Assembly (NCBI RefSeq): GCF_900100275.1
Contig: NZ_FNET01000014.1
Span: 1 to 64,000 of the forward strand
DNA from: Lentzea albidocapillata subsp. violacea
GTDB taxonomy: Bacteria; Actinomycetota; Actinomycetes; Mycobacteriales; Pseudonocardiaceae
DNA length: 64,000 nucleotides
Reading direction: 5' to 3'
The position numbers and the translations under genes are program-made. Under the pieces are notes generated by a model. It was not told where the DNA came from. It saw nothing but the letters and a program-made list of their open reading frames with translations, and searched no databases. Below are positions 41,754 to 49,834 of this stretch, piece by piece; position 1 is the first letter of the stretch, and the number at the start of each line of letters is the position of its first letter.

Positions 41754-41808
41754 ATGTTCTTGACTAAGAACATCTTGACTCGGAAGTTCTTCACTCGTAT
41801 GTTCCGAG
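41754..41808. promoter_or_regulatory. MarR operator and leaderless azoreductase promoter
   Basis: ATGTTCTTGACTAAGAACAT (41754-41773) has perfect 8-bp arms. A second dyad CTCGGAA...TTCCGAG spans 41779-41808. The promoter TTGACT (41775-41780), 17-bp spacer, TATGTT (41798-41803) is close to consensus and places the transcription start at the azoreductase ATG (41810), so this mRNA is probably leaderless. The second dyad covers the -10 box, which fits repression. Confidence 0.7.
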
Positions 41809-41809
41809 T

Positions 41810-42391
41810 ATGACCAATCTGCTTCACCTCGACACGAGCATTCGGTACGAGGGGTCCGTCACCCGCGAGATCTCGGGTGCGTTCGCCGAGAACTGGCGTG
41901 CCGCGAACCCCGGCGGCGGCTACGTCCACCGCGACCTGCACGCGTCGCCGATCCCGCACAAGGACGGCACTGACCAGGGCATCTCCGCCGACCTGATCGC
42001 CGAGGTCGACGCCGCCGACGTGATCCTCATCGGCGCGCCGATGTACAACTTCTCGATCCCGTCGACGCTGAAGGCCTGGATCGACCAGGTCGCGACTTCC
42101 GAGCACTTCGCCCGTGAGGACGGCACGTTCGCGTGGGGCGGCAAGCGCGTTGTCGTGGTGACGGCACGCGGTGGTTCGTACAAGCCGGGCACGCCGCGCG
42201 AGAGCTTCGACTTCCAGGAGCCGTACCTGCGTGCGGTGTTGTCGATGGTCGGTCTCGACCAGAACCTGGAGTTCGTGCACGCCGAGCTGACGCTGGCGGA
42301 CGTGGTGCCGCAGATGCACCAGTTCCGCGAACTCGCTGTGGAGTCGCTGGCCGACGCGCACCGCGTGGTCAAGGAACTCGCCGGCGCCTGA
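41810..42391 (+). CDS. azoR: FMN-dependent NADH-azoreductase / quinone reductase
   Basis: 193-aa flavodoxin-fold enzyme that transfers two electrons from NADH to quinones or azo compounds. FMN phosphate loop DTSIRYEGSVTREIS at the N-terminus, GAPMYNFSIPSTLKAWIDQV (the FMN isoalloxazine loop of the AzoR family) and VVVTARGGSY. Length is normal. Probably detoxifies quinones, controlled by the divergent MarR gene. A bidirectional hairpin follows the stop. Confidence 0.9.
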   Translation: MTNLLHLDTSIRYEGSVTREISGAFAENWRAANPGGGYVHRDLHASPIPHKDGTDQGISADLIAEVDAADVILIGAPMYNFSIPSTLKAWIDQVATSEHFAREDGTFAWGGKRVVVVTARGGSYKPGTPRESFDFQEPYLRAVLSMVGLDQNLEFVHAELTLADVVPQMHQFRELAVESLADAHRVVKELAGA

Positions 42392-42417
42392 CCTCAGCCG
42401 ACGCGAAAACGCAAGAA

Positions 42418-42438
42418 GAGGAGAGCGCTGCTCTCCTC
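42418..42438 (+). terminator. Terminator after the azoreductase gene
   Basis: GAGGAGAGC and GCTCTCCTC form a perfect 9-bp stem with a 3-base loop, 26 bases after the stop, with A-rich sequence before the left arm. Confidence 0.65.
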
Positions 42439-42462
42439 CCACTCCAACATATAGCGCACCCA

Positions 42463-42481
42463 GGGCCTTGCCACAAGACCC
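42463..42481. promoter_or_regulatory. RAE-like 19-bp inverted repeat (rifamycin-associated element)
   Basis: GGGCCTTGCCACAAGACCC: arms GGGCCTTG and CAAGACCC with one mismatch around a 3-base centre, 61 bp before the rox-like start codon. The size, centre and GGGCCTTG/CAAGGCCC arms agree with the rifamycin-associated element described upstream of rifamycin-inactivation genes of actinomycetes. A TATAGC -10-like word lies just before it (42450-42455). Confidence 0.65.
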
Positions 42482-42541
42482 CGGGTGTGCTTCATCATTT
42501 CCCAGCCAACGTCATCTACCTGGGGAAATGGGGAAGACTCC

Positions 42542-43969
42542 ATGATCGACGTCATCATCGCCGGCGGTGGACCGACCGGCATGATGCTGGCTGGGGAACT
42601 GCGGCTGCACGGCGTGGGCGTGGTCGTGCTGGAACGCGACCTGGAACCGACGAAGGTCGTCCGGGCGCTCGGCCTGCACGCTCGCAGCATCGAGGTCCTG
42701 GACCAGCGCGGCATCGCCGATCGGTTCCTGGAGGCGGGCACGACGCACCCGCTCGCCGGATTCTTCGCGGGCATCGACAAGCCCGCGCCGGAACGGCTCG
42801 ACACGAAGTACCCGGTCGTCCTCGGCCTGCCGCAGCCGCACATCGAACGCCTGCTCACCGGACACGCCGTCGAGGCAGGCGCCGAGATCCGGCGCGGCAG
42901 CACGGTGACCGCCTTCGCGCAGGACGACGACGGCGTGACCGTCGACCTGGCGGACAGCACGTCGTTGCGGGCCCGGTACCTGGTCGGGTGCGACGGCGGG
43001 CGCAGCACCGTGCGGAAGCTGGCCGGCATCGACTTCCCCGGCGAGCCGTCGCGGGTGGAGACGCTGCTGGGCGAGATGGAGATCGGCATCCCGTGGGAGG
43101 AGGCGCTGCCGCTGATGCTGGAGGTCCGCAAGACGCAGAAGCGCTTCGGCATCGGCCCGATCGGCGGCACCGCGACGTACCGCGTCATCGTGCCCGCGGA
43201 GCGTGTGAACGAGGACCGGACGGTCATGCCGTCGTTGGACGACTTCAAGGAGCAGCTCGTCAAGATCGCCGGGACCGACTTCGGTGTGCACTCGCCGCGC
43301 TGGATGTCCCGCTTCGGTGACGCCACCAGGCAGGCCGAGCGCTACCGGTCCGGCCGCGTGTTCCTCGCGGGCGACGCGGCGCACGTCCACCCGCCGACCG
43401 GCGGCCAGGGGCTCAACCTCGGCGTGCAGGACGCGTTCAACCTGGGCTGGAAGCTCGCCGCGGCGGTGCAGGGGTGGGCGCCCGAGGGGTTGCTGGACAC
43501 CTACGAGGCCGAACGGCACCCGGTGGCCGAGGAGGTGCTCAACAACACCCGCGCGCAGATCGAGCTGATGAAGGTCGAGCCAGGGCCGCAGGCGGTGCGG
43601 CGGCTGCTCACCGAGCTCGTGCAGTTCGAGGAGGTCAACCGGTACCTGATCGAGAAGATCATCGCGGTCTCGGTCCGGTACGACCTCGGCTCGGACAACG
43701 ACCTGGTGGGACGGCGGATCGGCGACCTCGCGCTCAAGCGTGGCGGGCTCTACGACCAGATGCACGCCGGTCGCGGCATCCTGCTCGACCAGGCCGGGAC
43801 GTTGTCGGCCGGCGGCTGGGCGGACCGGGTCGACCACGTCATCGACGTCACCGAGGACGTGGACGCGCCCGCGGTGTTGCTGCGGCCGGACGGGCACGTG
43901 GCGTGGGTCGGCGAGGACCAGGCAGGCCTGGAGGGGGCGCTGGCCCGCTGGTTCGGGACGGCTCGCTGA
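42542..43969 (+). CDS. rox: FAD-dependent aromatic monooxygenase, rifampicin monooxygenase (Rox)-like
   Basis: 475-aa class A flavin monooxygenase. FAD motif IIAGGGPTGMMLAGELRLHG (5-24); NADPH/FAD motif YLVGCDGGRSTVRKLAGIDF; and the second FAD motif GRVFLAGDAAHVHPPTGGQG. The N-terminal LERDLEPTKVVRALGLHARS and the C-terminal AGWADRVDHVIDV...VLLRPDGHVAWVGED match the Rox branch, which hydroxylates the rifamycin naphthoquinone and so inactivates the drug. A RAE-like element upstream supports this. ATG 42542 follows GGGGAAG. A polyketide hydroxylase role is the main alternative. Confidence 0.82.
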   Translation: MIDVIIAGGGPTGMMLAGELRLHGVGVVVLERDLEPTKVVRALGLHARSIEVLDQRGIADRFLEAGTTHPLAGFFAGIDKPAPERLDTKYPVVLGLPQPHIERLLTGHAVEAGAEIRRGSTVTAFAQDDDGVTVDLADSTSLRARYLVGCDGGRSTVRKLAGIDFPGEPSRVETLLGEMEIGIPWEEALPLMLEVRKTQKRFGIGPIGGTATYRVIVPAERVNEDRTVMPSLDDFKEQLVKIAGTDFGVHSPRWMSRFGDATRQAERYRSGRVFLAGDAAHVHPPTGGQGLNLGVQDAFNLGWKLAAAVQGWAPEGLLDTYEAERHPVAEEVLNNTRAQIELMKVEPGPQAVRRLLTELVQFEEVNRYLIEKIIAVSVRYDLGSDNDLVGRRIGDLALKRGGLYDQMHAGRGILLDQAGTLSAGGWADRVDHVIDVTEDVDAPAVLLRPDGHVAWVGEDQAGLEGALARWFGTAR

Positions 43970-44014
43970 GGTCACCCGTTCGGGGGCCGGAGGCGCTTTG
44001 TCACACTGTGCGGC

Positions 44015-44965
44015 GTGTCCGAGCCGATGACAGCGGTGCTCTTACGAGCCGCCGACCTCACCGCCGAGGGGTTGCCGCGGCAGGCGATCGACCTGTTGCG
44101 GCCCCTCGTGGCGGCGAACCCTCGGCACGCCGAGGCGTGGTGCCGGCTCGCCGCCGCCCACCTCGACCTCGGTGAGGCGGACCAGGCCCTCGACTCGGCC
44201 AAGCGCGCGATGGTCCTCGACGGCGAGCCCGCCTGGCCCCAGCGACTGGCGGCCCTGGCGCTGAGCGACCTCGGCCGGCACCAGGAGGCGGCGGTCGCGG
44301 CACGCGAGTCCGTGCGGCGCAAGCCCGGCGACTGGCGTTGCTACGTCGTGCTCGCCGAGGTACTGGCCGATGCCCCGGACGGCGCCGTCGAGGCGTTCGA
44401 CTCGGCCCTGCACGCCTCCCAGCTCGCGCCGACCGAGGCGCGGGCGTTCCAGGTGCTCGGCGACGCGGCCCTGCGGTTGCGCGACTGGGGCACCGCCGAG
44501 CACGCGTACCGCTCGGCGATCAAGCTCGATCCGTCCGACGCGGACTCCAAGGCGAACCTCACGACCGTGCGACGGCGGCGTTCGGCCAAGCCCGCACCGC
44601 TGCAGTTGAACAAGGTGCAGGTGTGGCGTTCGCTGCGCACGCTCTCGTTGCTGCTCATCGGCGGCGGTTTACTCGGGTTGATCGCCGGCATGCCCCGGCC
44701 GACGCCCTACCTGGGCTTCTTCACCGGCGCGCTGGTGCTGTGCTGCCTGGTCGTGGCGCTGCGGCTGCGGCCGTTCACGCTGCTCTTCAGCCTGCGCAAG
44801 CTCGCCGTGACGGTGTCCCTGCTCGCCGTTTCGGCCCTGGTCCTGCTCGGCTGGACCGTCGCCTTGTTCTTCGGGGCTACGACGATGCAGCCACTTGTGC
44901 TTTCCTGGTTGTGCGCTGTCGTGGGGGGAGCGCTCGTCTACGTAGGTGGAGGCAGGAAGCGGTGA
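44015..44965 (+). CDS. TPR protein with C-terminal membrane helices
   Basis: 316-aa protein. Residues 1-190 contain four to five TPR repeats (AIDLLRPLVAANPRHAEAWC, AAHLDLGEADQALDSAKRAM, LGDAALRLRDWGTAEHAYRS). A basic patch RRRRS at about 188 precedes four membrane helices (about 207-285 plus a last pair). So the TPR domain faces the cytosol. GTG 44015 or ATG 44027 may be used. Its stop overlaps the next gene's ATG (TGATG), so both are probably translated together. Function unknown. Confidence 0.75.
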   Translation: MSEPMTAVLLRAADLTAEGLPRQAIDLLRPLVAANPRHAEAWCRLAAAHLDLGEADQALDSAKRAMVLDGEPAWPQRLAALALSDLGRHQEAAVAARESVRRKPGDWRCYVVLAEVLADAPDGAVEAFDSALHASQLAPTEARAFQVLGDAALRLRDWGTAEHAYRSAIKLDPSDADSKANLTTVRRRRSAKPAPLQLNKVQVWRSLRTLSLLLIGGGLLGLIAGMPRPTPYLGFFTGALVLCCLVVALRLRPFTLLFSLRKLAVTVSLLAVSALVLLGWTVALFFGATTMQPLVLSWLCAVVGGALVYVGGGRKR

Positions 44966-45288
44966 TGCGTCGCAACGCGGTCGCGCTCGCGTTCCTGCTG
45001 TTCCTCGGACAGCTGTTCATCGTCGCCGCGCCCGCCGAGCCCGTCACGTCCGGTTCCGTCGTCCAGCACGGCCACGACGTCGCGAACCTGCCGGTCACCG
45101 CGCCCAAGCCGCACAACCCCAACGCCGCCCAGGTCCCGCAGGCCCAGGTGCCCTCCGACGTGCCGCCGGTCGCGAAGCCCGCGATGCCGATGCGGTTCGC
45201 CGTCTCCTTCGCCCGGCGCGTGCACCGCACGCCCGAGGGTCTCCGCTGGACGCCCCAGCCCGCTCGTTCACCGCCTTCCGGTCGCTGA
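44965..45288 (+). CDS. Small exported Pro-rich protein, 107 aa
   Basis: ATG 44965 overlaps the TPR gene's TGA. A signal peptide (MRRNAVALAFLLFLGQLFIV, then AAPAEP) precedes a Pro/Val/Ala-rich unstructured domain (NLPVTAPKPHNPNAAQVPQA) and a basic end rich in Arg. No membrane anchor after cleavage. Sits 41 bp before the fused secDF gene. It may be a substrate or accessory of the TPR membrane protein. Family not recognised. Confidence 0.6.
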   Translation: MRRNAVALAFLLFLGQLFIVAAPAEPVTSGSVVQHGHDVANLPVTAPKPHNPNAAQVPQAQVPSDVPPVAKPAMPMRFAVSFARRVHRTPEGLRWTPQPARSPPSGR

Positions 45289-45329
45289 ATCCCTTTTCCA
45301 GCAACCTACTCCGGAAGGTCTTCCCACCC

Positions 45330-47483
45330 ATGTCGCGCGACAACGCGCGACGAGGGCTCCTCGTGCGTGCACTCATAGCGCTCGGGGTCCTCGTCGCATC
45401 CGCTTTTCTGCTGCTCACCACGGATCCCCGTCTCGGCCTCGACCTCCGGGGCGGAACCCAGATCGTCCTGGAAGCCAAGGGCGACGCCGACGCCGCCGAC
45501 CGTTCGATGGAGGTGTTGCGGCGCCGCGTGGACGCTTTGGGCGTCGCCGAACCCGTGATCGCCCGCTCCGGCGAGAACCGCATCGTCGTCGAACTGCCCG
45601 GCGTCCAGGACCCGCAGGAGGCCGTGAAGGTCCTCGGCCAGACCGCGCAGCTCACGGTGCAGCGGGGCGGCCAGACCGTCATGACCGGTGAGGGCATCTC
45701 CGACGCGCAGTCCACGCGCAACCCGCAGGGCGCGGGTTTCGTGGTCAACATCCAGTTCCAGGGCGACGCCCCGGCGAAGTGGCAGAAGGTGACCGGCGAG
45801 GCGGCCTGCGAGCCGTCCGGCACCCCCGGCCGGCAGATCGCGTTCGTGCTGGACGGCAAGACGATCTCGTCTCCCGAGGTCAGCCTCGACACGCCCTGCG
45901 GCGCCGGTCAGGCGGGCGGCTCGACCACGATCACCGGCCGTTTCTCCCAGGCGGAGGCCAAGGAGCTCGCCCTCGTCATCCGTTCCGGCGCGCTGCCGGT
46001 GCCGGTCGAGGTGATCGAACAGCGCACCGTCGGCGCGACCCTGGGCGCCGAGGCCATCGAGGCCAGCGCCAAGGCCGCCATCATCGGCATCGCGCTGACC
46101 TCGCTGTTCCTGATGTTCGCCTACCGGCTGGCCGGATTCCTGGCCGTGGTGGCACTGGTCGGTTACGCGGGCGTCGCGTACGCCGGGCTGCTGGCGGTGG
46201 GGGCGACGCTGACCTTGCCGGGCCTGGCCGGCTTCGTGCTGGCGATCGGCATGGCGGTCGACGCGAACGTCCTGATCTTCGAACGGGCGCGCGAGGAGTA
46301 CGCCAGGAAACCCAATCTCCGGCGCGCCTCGGAGAACGGTTTCCGTGGCGCCCTGAGCGCGATCGCCGACTCGAACGTGACGACGCTGCTGGCAGCCGGT
46401 CTGTTGTTCTGGCTGGCCACCGGCCCGGTCCGCGGCTTCGGCGTCACCCTGACCATCGGTGTGCTGGCGTCGATGTTCAGCGCACTGGTGCTCTCGCGCG
46501 TGCTTGTGGTGTGGGCACTCGGCACCCGGTTCGTCACCAAGCGGCCTCGGCTGAGCGGTCTGCACACGCTCGGTTTCGTCCGCCGGCGCCTGTCCGTCGT
46601 GCTGTACCGCCGCCCGTCGCTGTGGTTGATCAGCGCCGGTGCCGTGGTGCTCGTGGCCATCGCAGGTCTCTTCGCGCGGGGCCTGAACCTGGGCGTCGAG
46701 TTCACCGGCGGCCGCATGCTCGACTTCACCGCGGGCGGCACCGTGGACCCCGGCCGAGTGCGCACCGCCCTGGCCGACGCGGGCTTCGCCGACGTCGTGG
46801 TCTCGTCGTCGGGCAACGAGGTCTCCCTGCGCACCGCCCCGATCGACGACGCCACGTCCGCCCGCCTGGGCGAGGTCGTCTCCTCGGCCGTCGACGGCGG
46901 CGCCAGCCAGTCCAGCAACGAGCTCATCGGCCCGTCGCTGTCCTCCGAACTGCGCCGCAACGCCATCATCGGTCTCGCCATCGCCGTAGCGGCCCAGCTG
47001 GGATACCTGGCCGTGCGTTTCGACTGGCGTCTCGGCGTCGCCACGGTCGCCGCGCTGCTCAGCGACGTCCTCGTGCTCGTCGGCGTGTTCGCGTGGATGG
47101 GCAAGACGGCCGACGGCGTGTTCCTGGCGGCCCTGCTGACCGTGATCGGCTACTCGGTCAACGACTCGGTCGTCGTCTTCGACCGTCTCCGCGAACTACG
47201 TGGGTCTCGCTTGAAGGCGTCGTACCCGGACGTGGTCTCGGACGCGGTCGTCCAAACCGTGCCGCGCACCGTGAACACCGGCCTGGGCGTGCTCTTCGTC
47301 CTGTCGGCGTTGCTGGTGCTCGGCGACGGCTCCCTGGCCAACTTCGCGATCGCACTGCTGATCGGTCTCATCGCCGGCACGGCGTCCACAGTGGTCACCG
47401 CCGCACCGATCGCGATCTGGCTGGAGTCGCGCTGGCCCAGGCGAGCGGTTTTGAAGAAGCGTCCGGTGGGGGCGCGCGCCTAA
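45330..47483 (+). CDS. secDF: Protein translocase subunit SecDF (fused)
   Basis: 717-aa single polypeptide with SecD followed by SecF, each with six membrane helices, which uses the proton gradient to pull exported proteins out of SecYEG. The SecD part starts with the DPRLGLDLRGGTQIVLEA motif, its periplasmic domain spans about 45-235, and the helix-4 motif GMAVDANVLIFERAREE. The SecF part begins near residue 400 and has NLGVEFTGGRMLDF and YSVNDSVVVFDRLRE. Actinomycetes usually have separate secD and secF beside yajC, so this is probably a second, stand-alone copy. Start at ATG 45330; the ribosome site is poor. Confidence 0.88.
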   Translation: MSRDNARRGLLVRALIALGVLVASAFLLLTTDPRLGLDLRGGTQIVLEAKGDADAADRSMEVLRRRVDALGVAEPVIARSGENRIVVELPGVQDPQEAVKVLGQTAQLTVQRGGQTVMTGEGISDAQSTRNPQGAGFVVNIQFQGDAPAKWQKVTGEAACEPSGTPGRQIAFVLDGKTISSPEVSLDTPCGAGQAGGSTTITGRFSQAEAKELALVIRSGALPVPVEVIEQRTVGATLGAEAIEASAKAAIIGIALTSLFLMFAYRLAGFLAVVALVGYAGVAYAGLLAVGATLTLPGLAGFVLAIGMAVDANVLIFERAREEYARKPNLRRASENGFRGALSAIADSNVTTLLAAGLLFWLATGPVRGFGVTLTIGVLASMFSALVLSRVLVVWALGTRFVTKRPRLSGLHTLGFVRRRLSVVLYRRPSLWLISAGAVVLVAIAGLFARGLNLGVEFTGGRMLDFTAGGTVDPGRVRTALADAGFADVVVSSSGNEVSLRTAPIDDATSARLGEVVSSAVDGGASQSSNELIGPSLSSELRRNAIIGLAIAVAAQLGYLAVRFDWRLGVATVAALLSDVLVLVGVFAWMGKTADGVFLAALLTVIGYSVNDSVVVFDRLRELRGSRLKASYPDVVSDAVVQTVPRTVNTGLGVLFVLSALLVLGDGSLANFAIALLIGLIAGTASTVVTAAPIAIWLESRWPRRAVLKKRPVGARA

Positions 47484-47493
47484 CGTTCTGCGC

Positions 47494-47865
47494 ATGATCA
47501 CTCATGTGCACTCGACCACCATCAACGTCCGCGATCTCGACGAGGCTGCGAGCTTCTACGTGGACGTGCTGGGCTGGGAGAAGCGGCAGGACAGCAACGA
47601 GGCGGGCATGCGCTGGCTGACTGTCGCTCCTCCCGGCGCCCAGACGGCGTTCGCGCTGTCGCAGGCGGACACGCCCAACGTGTCGTTCGCGATGGGCTGC
47701 GGAATCTCGCTGATCACGGACGACATCGACGGCGACGTCGCCGGTCTCGTGGCGAAGGGGGTGACGGTGAAGGGGGAACCGGAGACCATGCCGTGGGGTG
47801 ATCGGGCCACCTGGTTCAGCGATCCTTTCGGCAACGAGTTCTTCCTAGTGCAGCTCGCTTCGTAG
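47494..47865 (+). CDS. VOC-superfamily (glyoxalase-like) protein
   Basis: 123-aa VOC protein. HVHSTTINVRDLDEAASFYV opens the first module and ATWFSDPFGNEFFLVQL closes the second, with a Glu at the usual last metal position. It begins just 11 bp after secDF. Could be a dioxygenase-like or resistance protein; no substrate can be assigned. Confidence 0.85.
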   Translation: MITHVHSTTINVRDLDEAASFYVDVLGWEKRQDSNEAGMRWLTVAPPGAQTAFALSQADTPNVSFAMGCGISLITDDIDGDVAGLVAKGVTVKGEPETMPWGDRATWFSDPFGNEFFLVQLAS

Positions 47866-47878
47866 CAAAGTAGGCGGC

Positions 47879-49039
47879 ATGACCTCCTTCGCCGCGTACC
47901 AGAACGAGATCTACCTGCAGGGGCTCGGCGGCGCCGTGCCACCGTTCACCACCGACCCGGAAGCGCTGGAGCAGTCCGCGCGCGACAGGCTGGGACCGGG
48001 CCCGTTCTGGTACGTGGCGGGAGGCGCGGGTTCGGGCGCCACCGTGCGGGCGAACCGTGAGGCGTTCGACCGGGTGCGGATCGTGCCGCGCATGCTGACC
48101 AACGCGACCGAACGGCATCTGGGTGTTTCGGTCCTCGGTACGGAGCTGCCGGCGCCGGTGATGCTCGCACCCGTTGGCGTGCAGTCGATCCTGCACCCGG
48201 ACGGCGAGCTGGCGACCGCGCGGGCCGCCGCCGAGCTCGGGGTGCCGATGGTGTTGTCGACCGCCTCCTCGCACACCATCGAGGAGGTCGCCGAAGCGTC
48301 CGGCGACGGCCCGCGCTGGTACCAGCTCTACTGGCCGAACGACCTCGACGTGTGTGCGTCGTTGCTGGACCGGGCGCGCAAGGCCGGTTACACGGCGCTG
48401 GTCGTCACCTTGGACACGTGGACGTTGGCGTGGCGGCCGCACGACCTGGACCAGGCCTACCTGCCGTTCCTGCGGGCGGTCGGCACGGCGATTCCGTTCA
48501 GCGACCCGGTTTTCCGTGCCGGGCTGCAGAAGTCGCCCGAGGAGGACCTGCCGATGGCGATCCTGCGGTGGGTGCAGCTGTTCACCGGCACCGACAAGTC
48601 GTGGGACCAGCTGGCGTTCCTGCGCGAGCACTGGGACGGGCCGATCGTCCTGAAAGGAATCCAGCACGCCGACGACGCGCGCAAGGCCGTCGAGTACGGA
48701 ATGGACGGTGTCGTCGTCTCGAACCACGGCGGGCGTCAGGTCGATGGTGCCGTCGGGTCGCTGGACGCGCTGCCGTCCATCGTCGAGGCGGTGGGGGAGC
48801 AGGTCGACGTGCTGTTCGACTCGGGCATCCGCACGGGCGCCGACATCGTCAAGGCGCTGGCGCTGGGGGCGAAGGCCGTGATGGTCGGGCGGCCCTTCGT
48901 GTACGGGCTGGCGCACGGTGGCCAGGTCGGCGTGCGGCACGTGTTGCGCAGCCTGCTCGCGGACTTCGACCTGACGCTCGGGCTGTCGGGTCACCGCAGC
49001 CCGGCCGACCTGGGGCCGGACGCGCTGCGGTTCTCCTGA
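47879..49039 (+). CDS. FMN-dependent alpha-hydroxy acid oxidizing enzyme (lactate 2-monooxygenase-like)
   Basis: 386-aa TIM-barrel flavoprotein of the glycolate oxidase/lactate monooxygenase family. Typical: GPFWYVAGGAGSGATVRANR in the N-terminal part, ALVVTLDTWTLAWRPHDLDQ, the catalytic region VVVSNHGGRQVDGAVGSLDA (active-site His and Arg) and VLFDSGIRTGADIVKALALG for FMN phosphate. The WTLAWRPHDL segment and length favour the lactate 2-monooxygenase branch. ATG 47879 lies 13 bp after the VOC gene, so the two may be co-transcribed. Confidence 0.88.
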   Translation: MTSFAAYQNEIYLQGLGGAVPPFTTDPEALEQSARDRLGPGPFWYVAGGAGSGATVRANREAFDRVRIVPRMLTNATERHLGVSVLGTELPAPVMLAPVGVQSILHPDGELATARAAAELGVPMVLSTASSHTIEEVAEASGDGPRWYQLYWPNDLDVCASLLDRARKAGYTALVVTLDTWTLAWRPHDLDQAYLPFLRAVGTAIPFSDPVFRAGLQKSPEEDLPMAILRWVQLFTGTDKSWDQLAFLREHWDGPIVLKGIQHADDARKAVEYGMDGVVVSNHGGRQVDGAVGSLDALPSIVEAVGEQVDVLFDSGIRTGADIVKALALGAKAVMVGRPFVYGLAHGGQVGVRHVLRSLLADFDLTLGLSGHRSPADLGPDALRFS

Positions 49040-49045
49040 CCGTCT

Positions 49046-49825
49046 TTACGGCATCGTCGCGGTCATCCGCGTCAGCGTGCCGAAGTCGGCTGGCTGCACC
49101 CGCAGCCAGCCGTCGCTCTTGGCCGCGAGGTACCGCCCGCTGGGCGTGTCGATGTACGTCAGCGGGTTGACGCAACGCTGCTTGCGGCCCAGGTGGTCGC
49201 GCTTGGCCGAGAAGACCTGACCGCCGCCGGTGCGCGGCTGGCTCATGATCTCGTTGAGCTGCGCGACGAGCTGGTCGTCCGGCGTGCTCGTCGGCCTGCT
49301 CTGCTGCATGAACGAGCCGGTGTCCTCATAGGACGGCTGCCGCTTCTGCCGCAGCGCCTCCTCGGACAGCGTGATCGGGTTGCCCCTGCCCGCCGGCGTG
49401 GGCGGCAGTGCGCCGACCAACGCCTGCGGCGCCTCCTCCGCCCGCACCGGTTCGAGCACGAACTGCTGGTCCGGCGTGAGCAGGATCCGCAGCGCGTCCT
49501 GGCCGTTCGACACGACCAGCACGCTCTGCTGCGGGCCGTCCTTCAGGCTGAAGAACGCCCAGTACTCCACGCCGGCCTCGACCACGAGCCGCAGCGCGTT
49601 CGTCAGATCCGGGTGGATCTGGCCGCCGCGCGCGAGCCCGTACTGCTCGAGCTGCGCCCATGCCGACCGCTGCAACCGTTCGAGCTCGCTCACGTCGCCC
49701 GACTCGAGGAGTTCCTCGTCGAAGTCGACCTGAGCGAGCAGCGCACGGTGCATCGTCGGCAGGCCCGCGGCCTGCCACGCCTGGTAGAGCGCCGTGACAG
49801 GGATGGCGACCCTGCTCCGCAGCAC
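49046..49825 (-). CDS. EspG-family ESX secretion-associated protein
   Basis: 259-aa cytosolic protein. EspG proteins are chaperones that bind the tip of PE/PPE-type substrates and keep them soluble for type VII (ESX) secretion. Seen here: N-terminal VTALYQAWQAAGLPTMHRAL, a central strand region EYWAFFSLKDGPQQSVLVVS and a C-terminal basic part. This order matches the actinomycete EspG family as far as can be judged by eye. It follows the PPE-like gene by 9 bp on the same strand. Confidence 0.75.
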   Translation of the reverse strand: MLRSRVAIPVTALYQAWQAAGLPTMHRALLAQVDFDEELLESGDVSELERLQRSAWAQLEQYGLARGGQIHPDLTNALRLVVEAGVEYWAFFSLKDGPQQSVLVVSNGQDALRILLTPDQQFVLEPVRAEEAPQALVGALPPTPAGRGNPITLSEEALRQKRQPSYEDTGSFMQQSRPTSTPDDQLVAQLNEIMSQPRTGGGQVFSAKRDHLGRKQRCVNPLTYIDTPSGRYLAAKSDGWLRVQPADFGTLTRMTATMP

Positions 49826-49834
49826 GTTTCCCCC

